NCBI GenBank assembly: GCA_038030265.1
Contig: CM075938.1
Coordinates: 55,483,189 to 55,547,188, forward strand
DNA from: Corythucha ciliata
Lineage: Eukaryota > Arthropoda > Insecta > Hemiptera > Tingidae
DNA length: 64,000 nt
Reading direction: 5' to 3'
Shown in pieces: positions 44,251 to 55,350 of the stretch. A model generated the notes under the pieces. The model was not told where the DNA came from. It saw only the letters and a list, made by a program, of their open reading frames with translations, and ran no database searches. A program made the translations under genes and the position numbers. Each line of letters starts with the position of its first letter. Positions within the stretch are counted from its first letter, which is position 1.

Positions 44251-46500
44251 ATTATTAAAACTCGATGTCGCGGGGATTGAACATTCATGGAATTTTGACT
44301 CCTAAAAAGCGCAACTTTGAGGGTTTGGTCCTCAGAAAAAGTCAAATTTCACGGGGTTCAAAAAGGTAATTTCATACGTTTATGGGACTTTATGAAGAAA
44401 TTCTGCGAGTTTGGCTCTTCGAAAATCGAATTTCGTGGATTCGGTAACCCAATTTTGATTATTTCGCAGGGCAATGTCGCGGGTCTGAAAAATTTCGCAC
44501 GGTTGGCCCGTTAAAAACGTATTTCGAGACATTAGGCTTGGCCGGAAAAACAATTTCGTATATGTTTGGCCCACACAAAAGAGGCCATTTTGAGGTTCCG
44601 GGTTCTTCATAAATTAAATTTCACGGAGCTGGCTAATTCAAAAAAATTAATTTACGCGGGTCTCGATCCCTGAAACAACAAAATTTCGAGGCGTTGGCTC
44701 ATTGAAAACCAATTTCACGTGTTTGCAATTCGGTGGGTTTCACTGCATCAAAAACAAAATTTCGCGCTATTAACCCCTTCGCAGTAACAGTCACCCTTCA
44801 CCCTCCCATACTCTATAATTGCTCTAGCAATGGCTTTCGGCCTCTCTTTCTGTGAAAATTGCAATTTCGCGAATCTTTAGCCTGAAAACTTCAAATTTTG
44901 CAAATTTATAGCTCTCCAAAGCCTTGGAATTTTGTTGTCAGATTTTTTGGTGCTGTCATGGGCCGCTAGCCCGAGTTCAGTAGTCACAAAGAAAAGCCAG
45001 CTCCTAAGCTTGCAATTTCTGAAAATGAAGACTAGAAATAATCAATTTTAGGATTTAATCATTTAATGAGTTCTGTTCAACAATAAAATTGTTGAACAGA
45101 ACTCATTAATTGATAAAAACTCTAAAATAGTCAGTATTTTCTCAAAATTTAAAAACCTTCAAAAATTAGAAATCATCAATTTTGCAGATACTTAGTCCCG
45201 AAACTCTCAATTTATCACGTTTTAAACTCAGTATTGTAATTTCGTTGCTATATTTGACAAGGTTTCGTGGCTATTTTGCCATGTATTTTCTCACATTTTG
45301 GGGTCAGCTGGCCTGGATTACGCGGTCATCAACAAAGAGCCCCGTAACTTGCAATTTCGTAAAAATAGAGACCAGCCACTGTAAATTTTACAGTGGTCTG
45401 GACCCGAAAACTCGCAATTTTGCACATGTTTTGCTTCGAATGATGTCATTTCGCTTCTATTCATTTTCTACAGCTCTGGGCGCTCTCGGGGTAAAAAAAA
45501 AAAAAAAAAAAAAAGTGCCTCTCAACTGGGCCATTCCGCGAAATTCAACACCTGAAATTTCCAATTTTGCGAAAATAAAGACCAGAAACCCGCAAATTCG
45601 CGGGTATTTAGACCCCGAAACTTGAAATTTGGCACATTTTTAGCTCTCAGTATTTTTAGCTCGTTGTACCGTGGCTATTTTTGATATTATTTGGGCACAG
45701 TCGGCGGGGCCGGCTGGATCGGGTTCCCCGATCACCAAAAAAGTGTCTCGAAAACTTGTAATTTTTCAGAATTAGAGGCGAGACACCTATCAATTTTGCA
45801 GATATTTTGCTTCGAATGTTGTAAATTCACTTCTATTCGTCTTCTACAGCTTTGGGTCGCTCTCGGAATAAAAAAAAAAGTTCCCCGGAACTGGCCATTT
45901 TTTGAAATTAAACATCTCAAATTTGCAATTTTGCGAAAGTAAATACCACAAACCAGCAATTTCGTGGATATTTAGCCACAAAACTTGCAATTTAGCACAT
46001 TTTGAACTCTTAGTATTTTAATTTCGTGGCTATAGTATTATTTTGACGTGATTTCGTGGCCATTTTTGCCATTATTTGGGCGCAGACGGGGCCGTCTGAC
46101 TCAGATTCACTAAATTATAAAAGCCCCGAAACTTGCAATTTTGCAAAAATAGATACCAGACACTGACAGTTGCGCGATAATCTGTACCCGAAACTTGCAA
46201 TTTCGCAAATATTTTACTTCGAATGACGTAATTTCGCTTCTATTCCACCACGGAACTGGCCATTTCGCGAAATTCAATACCCGAGGTTGGCAATTTTGCA
46301 GATTTCAAACACTGACTGTAGCAAGTTTGTGGCGGCTCAACTCCAATGTTGCCATTCCGCAAACACGGGAGTTTCTCCCCGACTATTTAGCTCAAAAACG
46401 GCCAAATGTGGCCAAAATGCGGCCTCGGAACTTGCAATTTTGCGTCTATTCATCCTTCCGATGTCGACTCAGCAATTTCTAGACCCGAAACTGTCAATTT
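44250..46500. repeat. Minisatellite field: family B, then family E (cttgcaatttcgc)
   Basis: 44250-44780 is family B. From about 44870 to 46500 variants of CGAAACTTGCAATTTCGCAAATATTTAGCnC recur about every 30-35 bp. A similar block lies at 40990-41340. A perfect hairpin (45063-45109) and an imperfect one (45371-45400) are embedded. Confidence 0.65.
45063..45109. repeat. Perfect 22-bp hairpin with 3-base loop
   Basis: The left arm ttaatgagttctgttcaacaat (45063-45084) is the exact reverse complement of 45088-45109, separated by AAA. Confidence 0.95.
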
Positions 46501-46509
46501 TTTTTTCCA

Positions 46510-48210
46510 ACCCTTCCTCCCCCTCCCACTACTTTGACTTCACTTTTGATATTGTTAAGCAACGTTCGTTAAAAAAATCCGTTAAAATTGAATAGAATTT
46601 ACACGAATTAAGTGCGGAGTGTGCCAAGTTATGCAATGGATCTCACGACTGAGAAAGATTGTGCAATTGCATAACTTCACTGAGGGCAACTTGTTTTCTG
46701 ATCTTTTTTTAACTGAACAAGCCGAAATCGGCTAAAATTCGAACAATTAGCCACAGAAGTCGACAGATTTGTTTGCTGATGGCTTGCAACTGAGGCGACA
46801 AGACTCGTTTCATGACTCTAAAACGTGTCTTTATAAAAATTCATTTTGGCTCAGAATCTGATTTTTCAGCCACAAAACTAAACATTTAGCGGTAGCTGTA
46901 ATGTCATTGGCGCGATTAGCATTAAACGTTTGACCATACACCTTATCCCCCTCCCTCTCACCTTACTGCCACGGTGTGCAACATGTGGACCATCCTTAGG
47001 AGCTCCGTTTTTTTATGTTAATCGATGATGGATTTTCAAAACAAAAAAAACGGGAAGGGAACCGGGTTTTGAATAATGCCACAAGGTTGTTCTAGGTGGG
47101 AAGAGGAAAAAGTATTATTATCATAAGCATGACCTGAATGCAAATTTTCGATAAAAGTAAATTTGTTTATAAAAGATGAGAAGGAGTTTTTGATTGTTGA
47201 TAGGGGGGGGGGGTTGAGCGATGGAGTTTGTGGGGGGAAGCTTTCTAGTGGATGCTCTCTTACTGTGATCCTGTTTTCACCACCCTCCCCTCCTCCTCAA
47301 CCCATCACGCTCACGCTGAAAAGTGTTTGCCTGATATAAATTCATCAGGGGACTTCCGTTTCGAGAAAGAGGCATATGTATTCTTGAGATGGCGATAGTA
47401 GATCGGTTGTGAGGGATGAGAAGGAGGTAGTGGGAGGGGGGGGGTTCGGTGACAGTCTCTTAGACGATTCCCTTTTAAGGGGTTTAAGGATATAGGCATC
47501 CCTTCCTCCGTCGCGACAACAGCGCAGCGTCGCTTGAACCTCCTCCGCCGCCCCCGCCCCCTTACCACTATTTCATCGCACTCGCTTGCACGTTTGTCGA
47601 CTCAAGCTGGCGATAATTTACATTCCATTTGTGCCCCTCCTCCCCTTTCCCCGGCACCACTCACACCATTTGTGGATGGGAAGAGTTTGGGCCACCCCGG
47701 TGAGGGGGAAGAGTGAGAGGATCAAAACCTTTCAAGTCGGTAGACACGGGGAACGTGTTCGGAGGCTTTCCTTTATCCATCTTGCCCCCCCTTTCCTTCC
47801 CAAACACTCAGCTGTGCGTCCTTGCTGGATTAACCCCTTCTGGTCTATAGGTGATGTTTATGTGTGTGGAGGGGGGGGGCAAAGGATAAGGGTTTAAGTG
47901 ACAAGCATCTCCATGAAACTTAATCCATTTTTCCACTTTAAACCAAAAACCAAAGAGTTTTCTTAGTCAAATCTGTTGAGTACCTAGACTCCATTTTATT
48001 CTAAAGCAAAGGTTCTTTCCAAACAAAGAAAGTATTCGCATCCACGCGCGAATTCACGAAGGGGAAATTTTCCCCCTTCCTATTCGGCCTGGAAAATCAT
48101 TTACCCTTCACCTCACCACAAACGATAGGAAAACCACGGTGGAAAGGCCCAAACTCTCTCAACTTCAATAATTTATTTATTAATAAAACCGTTTTTTGTG
48201 TGTTTTTCAG
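46510..48210. other. Intron sequence before transmembrane exon; no gene recognised
   Basis: Contains G-runs (47204, 47865) and pyrimidine-rich stretches leading to the acceptor at 48210. Short open frames at 47311-47897 lack family features. Confidence 0.5.
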
Positions 48211-48324
48211 AGCCCTTAGCCATGATGACGCTCGTTTCATTAGCCGGAGGCTGTCTTACGTTTTTCTTCGTTTGCGTACTGTGCGGAGTGTATTGCGCGC
48301 GGACAGAGAAATGCTGCTTCTCTA
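48211..48324 (+). CDS. Ig-domain receptor gene, exon d (transmembrane segment)
   Basis: A 114-bp exon between gtgtgtttttcag and TCTA|gtaagt, phase 1 in and phase 1 out. It encodes EPLAMMTLVSLAGGC followed by LTFFFVCVLCGVYCA and then RTEKCCFS. That is a single hydrophobic transmembrane helix of about 25 residues, a basic stop-transfer (AR, EK) and juxtamembrane cysteines that could be palmitoylated. The extracellular side is the Ig domain of the preceding exon, so the product is a type I single-pass receptor. The 19-kb intron before it is full of transposons. Confidence 0.87.
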
Positions 48325-49770
48325 GTAAGTTTGCCTTTATTTATTCATTTATTTATTTAATGTTGTTAGCGTACCTATCACTCCCGTCACCGCCCACTAT
48401 GTATTTGTCACATGACAGACGTTTAAAACAAACGTTTTCCCCTGGTTTGTATCTGTTGCTTTTTCCACTATTTTGTACTGCTTTTATCGCCTTTTACGTC
48501 CACGTTACCGTCGCCAAGGCCAGAACTGGACATTTTTTCTTTGGGGAATAAGACTCGTTTATGCCGCCCCCAAGCGTGACAAGGGAAGCTCCATTGAAAT
48601 TTTTGTCCTCCAGAAAAATCGTTTAGTTTATTTGACTAAACAACGTGTATTGTAGTGGGCAGGGCTGTTATACGAAGGAATTTCCGTGTAGGAGCGAGAT
48701 TCCCCCCCCCCCCACCACCACCACCACCATCACCCACACCCTCACCACCATGGCCCCCACCAAGTAAACACAGCTTTTTTCAGCTGTTTCTTCTTCGTTA
48801 CCGACGAGAAGAAACATATTATTCCTGAGTCACCTTCCTATACAGTTTATGGTTCTATAGTTACGTCGATGTCTAGAATCTGCAGATTTAACCCCATTCC
48901 AACCCTAATGTGACACATTTTACCCCTGAAGAAATAAATTTCGCGGGTTTGGCTCTTTTGAAATCCAAATTTTGTAGATTATATTACTCGCAGGGGGTTG
49001 ACTCCCTAAAGAGCAAACGCGGGGTTTATGAAGGCGCTTTTACAGCTATTATCGAGAAAAGGCGGTAATTCGTGGGAAATTTTGAGAAAAAGCGCTCTTT
49101 TATGGATAAAATTAAGAAAAAGAGCTCACTCGTGGCTAAAATTGTGAAAATGCGGCAATTTGTGGCCTCTGGATGCAACTTCCAGGCCAAAAAGTTGTTG
49201 AAAAGCCTTAATTCGTGATTTATAGTGACCCTTTTACGGCTGAAATTGAGAAAAAACGCTACTGTGCTGTTCATGGGACTGCTCCGCTGCCAAAATTGAG
49301 AAAAGATGCTGATTCGAGGCTAAAAAATTGAAAAAATTCGCTTTTGAATGAGCCATACCCCGCGTATTTCTCGTGTGTTCGTGTATTTGAAAGGAGCCCG
49401 ACCAATCAGCGAAATTGCCGGTTGCGGGTCGCTTAATTTGTGATAAATTGCAAGTTTCGATGTTGAATATCCGTGAAATTTCCAGTTTTCAATTGTTTAT
49501 TCTGGGCTTGGACCCCGGGCTAGCCGCCCACGACCGACCGCGTGGCTGACGAGGCCCCATACCCCCGGAAAGGAAATTATCCCAAACCCAAAAAACATTT
49601 TTTAGGGAGATATCCTTGAAATTGGATGTTTCAAGGCACAACTTTTCACGAAATTGCAAGTTCCATATCTTTATTTCAGAAAAATGAGATTTGCATGAAA
49701 GTAACGGTTGAACTAGCAAGAGTGCCAAGTCCGTGGGGATGACTGAAACAAGGATTTTAGTTTACTTAAT
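48325..49770. repeat. Intron with C-run and minisatellite family C (49030-49340)
   Basis: A (C)n(ACC)n tract is at 48693-48730. At 49030-49340, units around ttcgtggctaaaattgagaaaaagcgct match those inside the hAT-like element at 6770-7080 and 7870-8170. Confidence 0.6.
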
Positions 49771-52700
49771 TTTTTTTTTTACCGTACGCCGATTGTGCGT
49801 GGCTCTTCGACCATCAAACGTCTGGCAGCCCAATATAATTTAGATATTTTAGATCACTTAGTCTCGTTTATGAAGTTTCGTCTTACGTCCTCGAGTCGAG
49901 GGCAGTCAAAATGGTGGTCACCCAATCATGGTCGACGCTGAGTCGCACAATGAGCCGGATGGGCCGTACCTGAACAGAATTCGGTGGAGATGAGCGTTCA
50001 GGTAGTTGTGACCAGTAATGAATCTGAACGCTGCGACTGACTGTTGGTGGAGGAGGTTGGCTGGCGCTCGGTCAGCAACATTCGCGAGAGACGGCCAGCG
50101 CTTGCCTTCAGTTGCCTGCTCATGGGCCTGAGCGGAGCTTATCACTTACTGCCGCTTTTGTAATTGTGCTGGCTGCAAGAAAGCTAGGCGGTGAGTCGGG
50201 GCATGGGCATTTGAGAACCTTCTTTGACTAGGGCGTCAGATTTCTCATTTCCCTAAATGCCTACATGTGACGGAATCTACTGCAGAGCCACGGTTGCTCC
50301 ATCCTTTCAAGACGTCTCGGGAGTTCGTTTGACCGTTGGAACAGAGCGAAATGATCGCGGCCTGTGAGTCGCACAGAGTGACTGACTGAGAGAAATCGAC
50401 GGTTTTGAGCATCTCGAGCGCCAGCACCACCGCTCGGATCTCCCCAACGCAGTTACTATAGCCAGGCCACCGATGGGTAGCGTTGAACCCGACACTTGAA
50501 AAAAACACCCGCACTCCTATTCCGGGAACAGGGTGTGAATAGTCTCTAATGCTGCAGCTCTCAGCTCAGGTGCTGGTGAGGTTTGCTTTGATACTGGCGC
50601 TAACAGGGTGGTCCAATAAAGTGGCAGTTAGACATGGGGCTTGGTCTGGGGCTGCCGGAAACCGCTTGGCGTTGTGGAGAGTCTCTTAAAGGCCGTACTC
50701 ACCTCTCAGACTTTCGACTTTCGAAAGTAATGTGGTTTGCGTAATCAGCCTACCGGAAGCGAGAGTGGAAGTTTCCCAGAAATCAACGCCGTTTCGCCTT
50801 AGCTGTTCGCAGAGTGTTAGAGCTGCAGTCTCCGCAGTTCCATTGCCACGATCGGAGCAGAGACAGCACCTCGAGTGATTTACCCTCAGTGCATTATTCT
50901 GGGTCACATCCCGTCGACAAGCCCCAGCGTCAGAAGCGTGGGTCTCACGAAGGTCTTGTAAGCCAAAGTCAGCGCATCTTGAGATGCCCCCCATTTCGTT
51001 CCTGTCGGCCTCTTCAACAGTCCCAGCCTCTTTGTTCTCTTTGCAGCATTCGCCTCAGCATGAGCTTTCCATGACAAGCGCGAGTCAAGCTTTGTACCTA
51101 GGTAGGTAGCACAATTCGTCCGCCTCATATCGCTCTCCATCGAGCGATAAAGAGTCGGAGTGATTCTTTGTGGATAAAATGAAGCGCTGAAACTCCATCT
51201 TAAGGGCTTTAAAATCATTTCATTATGCTTGGCCTATTCCAAAAGGTGGCCCAGGGCCGCGCTCAGAGCCGACTCAACAGCAGGGATAGAACTTGATGTC
51301 GGCCAAAAGACGAGATCATCGGCATAGAGGAGTGCTTTGATCCCAGAGGTACTGCCGCATTCGCGTACAGCACATCATCCATTGAAGAGTATCGGACTTA
51401 GAACTGATCCCGGCGGTACACCGTTTCGGGTCCGTCTAATGGATGGGGTTTCGTCGTGGTAGCGTACTCTTATGAATTTCCGGGCAAGGGACGACCTAAG
51501 TGAGGCCAACAAGCAACCGCTTACTCCAAGCTTGTCGATGATCTGGACGAGCAGTCTGCGGTAAACCCGGTGAAATGCGGCGTTCTTCCCCCCCCCCCTT
51601 TTTTTGTGCTGTGAAGGGCTCCATCAACCTCACTCTCCGAGAAGTCGCCGTTCATCAGCTCCCGTTTACCCTCACGCGGGCAAAACGGGAAGTCGGCCGT
51701 CAATGGAGCACCCACGCTCCTCTCTGGGGACAGATAAAGCGTGCATGGTACCTATACGGGGTCATTTTTCAAACGCGAGATGAAGCGGTGCGTTTTTATG
51801 CCGTCTTTACGGAAATCTAGGCGTTCCAGAAAATCTCAGAATGCAGAGTTTTTCGCTGAGATAATCTCTCTCCCTTCAAGATGACTACTTTCTGCTTCAG
51901 GTTCCCTATAGGTCTTCGAGGTCACGTCAAGCTCTATCGATTCCGCATCGAAAGGCTGGTATACTTTAACCTGCACCCAAGTCACACTTCGGTGAGCCGC
52001 TCGTAGTATGACGTCAGACAGTCTCCTCAAGGATGCTTCGAGTTCACCACTTATTAGGTCGTTTGTCACCAGCCCAGCAGGTGTTTGATGTTCCATTGTG
52101 TTTTCCTCTTCTCCTTCAACACGTATGGACCGAGCTTCTCTTCAACCAACAGAATGCTGTGGCTGAAGGCTCCAGGTGGGTGGGAGAAATTACATTTCGA
52201 TCGTAGAAGCGATTGTCGAGTCGGCTAGAGCAGCGTCTGATTTGGAGGTGCCACCTGTGTGTGCGAGTAAGGTGGCGTCGGCAAACGCTCGATCAAGTTC
52301 TCATCGATGAAACCCTCTCAGGCCCTTCCCACAGGCTCTGTGCGCGCGTAATCCCATCTCGTGGATGGAGCGTTTATGCCACCGCAAGGCAAGGAATGGC
52401 GGTCCTAAGAAGCGCTGCGCGTGGGTTATACACAAAGAAAATAGCCTGTGTGTATGCGCTTTCCATTCTTACAGCTCGGCGGCTTGTTCAAAGTGTGAAC
52501 TGCTCAGTTAGTTTGGACTTTGCAGCTATCAAAATACCGGATGAGCACTGCCGGCGTCTGGGAAGAACGTAAGTTTGGTAGCCGTGGTGCTGAAAAGCGT
52601 GAAATGTTCTGTCGCTGCTCCTGCCTCTACCACCACGGCAAAAACGTCAACGCCATTTTTTTTTTATGTGAAGCTGGTGCTCACAATCAGTGAATTACGC

Positions 52701-52930
52701 ATCAGTGAGTCCACCAGCATTCCAGAACAGCGTTTTCAATGAAAATTTTGGAATTTGTGGCCTTGAAAAAGGCCGTCGAAATTTGCTCCCCTTCTCCTCC
52801 ATTTTTGGTGGCCGATGGTTACGGCTCATGTTGTCGCGATTACGTTGGGCTGACGTGGCGGTGACGGTGCATTCGTTCAGTATTCTCGTGTGGTGCACGT
52901 CCAGGGGCACGACGTGGACGAGTTTGCGTT
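49770..52930 (-). pseudogene. Decayed LINE with endonuclease, RT and RNase H remnants
   Basis: On the minus strand the order is as follows. Endonuclease start LKTLFWNAGGLT lies at about 52705-52740 and DVFAVVVEAGA at about 52625-52660. RT motif C YADDLVF is at about 51313-51333, followed by RT C-terminal CATYLGTKLDSRLSW at about 51070-51115. RNase H comes next (GEIRAVVLALEML, then LCDSQAAI, 50340-50450) and a zinc-like tail (AAFRFITGHNYLNAHLHRI, SLCD) at about 49930-50030. The 3' end is an A-run (T-run 49772-49780 on the plus strand). RNase H after RT points to the I/R1-type group. Many stops and frame breaks show it is dead. It lies in an intron, antisense to the receptor gene. Confidence 0.85.
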
Positions 52931-53399
52931 AACCCCCCCCCCCCCCCCGGAGGATCAAAGGTGTGCTATGAAGTAAAAATGTATACTCTTCAAGATTTCA
53001 TGCTTCGCTCTGCTAAAAATGGCAAACTGACCATTCGCGTCCTAAAACATAGCTTGACGGCCTATTTGCGTCCTAAAGATGGTGTAGCTGTTGATTCGCG
53101 CTGATTACAGAACAGGCCCCCAGTTTCTTGGTCGCTTGACTAAAAAAAACCAGTCGCATAACTGTTTTTTGTTTTTTTCTCGTGGGTGGCCCAAGTGATC
53201 CAGGCAGTTCATGCCTAGGCATCGAGAGTGACGTACTTGTCCGTTGATCGGATCGAAGGTTTTTTGAATAAATCCAACCCGTGAAATTGGGTTTTTGTAA
53301 GAGCAAAACTCGCGAAATTGGTGGTAGAAATTTGGTGAATCTGACGGTGTAATTTTACAAAATAGGTTACGCTAGTTGTGAGTGAAAAAACTATTTTAT

Positions 53400-53441
<42 letters not shown>

Positions 53442-54340
53442 CTTACCATCTTCGTGCAGTATAAATCTCTCTTCATTTCATTATGCAGATTGATTCAGTT
53501 TTCTGCAGTCCAAGGAAATTTACACGCTTACAACCTCCGCCCCCACCACCACTCACGATTCTCTCATCGTCCCCCCACTCCACGTCTTTCTTGTTCATAG
53601 TTTCAACCAGAGCCTTTTTACCGTGCCTCTTGAGGGGGAGGGGGATAAAGCGTATGTAGTGGAAGAGATGGGCAGAAGGGGAGAAGAACATCTGAATTGC
53701 AAACTTCCTACAGTGTTCTCCTCTTCTTCTTCTATTTCGCACGCCTTTAAATCCTCCTTTCTTCACCTCTCCCCCTCCCCCCTTTCAAATCGTGCAATTC
53801 ACCAAGTCACAGCCGAGCTGCATCCTCTCGTGTCTTTTAAAATGGAAACATCAAGCCACTTGGCAACTACCAACTTTTACTTCCGATAACTTGTTTTTTG
53901 CTAGTTTGTTATAAGGGTGTCTTTACACCCTTATCAGTCTATCTCTTTCTACCATAAATTTTAAATGAAGTTACAAAATAAATAGATGAAATGGTTTTTA
54001 CTATAAAATGTTGATGATAAAATCGACCCGCTTGTAGCAGGGGTTGAGAGGGTTTGAGGCAGCATCGCGTACTCTTTCATATCGTCTAAAACGCCTCGGG
54101 TTTTCTGCTACACGAAGGTGAAAGAGCGTTTCTAAAAGGGTTAACCACTTCAGCGTTATAATTAATAAAAAGTCGACCTTTTTAGTGGTTAATTTCTTTC
54201 CATCCTTTTTAAGAAGAAATGGCAACAACAAAAAAACTCAGCATAAAAAATATAACTGTATAGCAACCCCTACCGTCCTAGTCCCCCTTTTTAGTTCTTT
54301 TTAATATATTTAATTTTTATTCTGTTTTATTTAATTTCAG
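52931..54340. other. Intron sequence before micro-exon; no gene
   Basis: Starts with a long C-run (52933-52948). There are a few family A and B units at 53010-53330 and a T-run of about 35 bases at 53402-53437. Nothing else is recognised. Confidence 0.55.
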
Positions 54341-54374
54341 GAAGAAGTGACTTCCAACCAACTGATTTAGAAAG
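54341..54374 (+). CDS. Ig-domain receptor gene, exon e (short cytoplasmic micro-exon)
   Basis: A 34-bp candidate exon with a good acceptor (tatttaatttcag) and donor (AAAG|gtgagt). Phase 1 entry keeps the frame open and gives RRSDFQPTDLE, a plausible cytoplasmic continuation after KCCFS. It leaves in phase 2, so at least one more exon must follow. I do not recognise one in the remaining window, which is repeat-rich. Support rests on splice sites and phase alone, so it is less certain than the other exons. Confidence 0.65.
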
Positions 54375-55350
54375 GTGAGTTCTTAATTAACAACCTACGG
54401 GGCAAGGAGGGGTTGGGGGGCAGCAAAATGCTTGCGTATCCTCTATATACCTCTTTCCTGAAGCATTCATTAACTTTTCCAACAGTGTATAAACATCAAT
54501 CCGCCCCGCCCCCCCCACCCCTATCCCAACCTTTTTTGCTCGCGAATTAATTTTGTTTGGTTTTACACATTTCGTTGAAAAACAAGCGCTTATACCTACG
54601 TAGACAAATTTAAAAGGGGATGAGAGGGTGTGGTGGAGGGGTCTAGCAATGGACTCGCGGCTTGCGCTGGGAAAACGTGAAACAAAAATTCTGCAATTAT
54701 TCAAAAAAAATGTGTTTTTTTTTTTTCAAACGCGAAACTATGTAAAGATTTTTTTTTATCAAAGCGGAATCCCCGGGTGATGTGAAAAGATTAGGGCGGG
54801 GCATGAATAAAAGGTGCTCGGTGTTGGTAAGAGGGGTGGGGTGGGTGTACGTGAAATGGAGTGGAAATCGAATATTTTCGAGTAGTGCACTTCAATTACT
54901 TTATAACTTTTTTTATTTTTTTTTTTTTTATTCACTTTTACCCATCGATTTCAAAGTAAAAAACTTAACTATCCCCCCCACCAATCCGCCCCCCCCCAAC
55001 ACCAAGGAGAGCGCCTTCGTCCCTATTGTTTTAACTTCAAACGCGCTTCTTCTTGAGACGCGTTCAGACTTTCAAATTTAATTCCAGACCTTTAATTGCC
55101 CCAAATTACAAGTTTCCCTTGCCAGAATCCACTCATCGGAGTGGGAAGGAGGGGGGGGGGAATACGGAATACTCATTCTTTTATATCTCTCCTGATTGGC
55201 AATGGTCCCTTTTTTAGCCCATTCATTATTAAAGCGTCTAATTGAACTGAAGATTTCACAAAATATCGATTTTTTTTCTGGATTCAAAGATTGGATGAAG
55301 GGATTAGGATTAATGGGTTTCGTAAGAATTCACGTTGGAAGTCTTTTAGA
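54375..55350. other. No gene recognised
   Basis: Homopolymer-rich sequence after the candidate donor at 54375. I see no following exon of the receptor gene here. Confidence 0.5.

Noticed and set aside
50245..52910. Separate host gene with an RNase H-like domain on the minus strand
   Set aside because: The RNase H segment is collinear with RT and endonuclease remnants and a 3' A-run, so it is part of a dead LINE.
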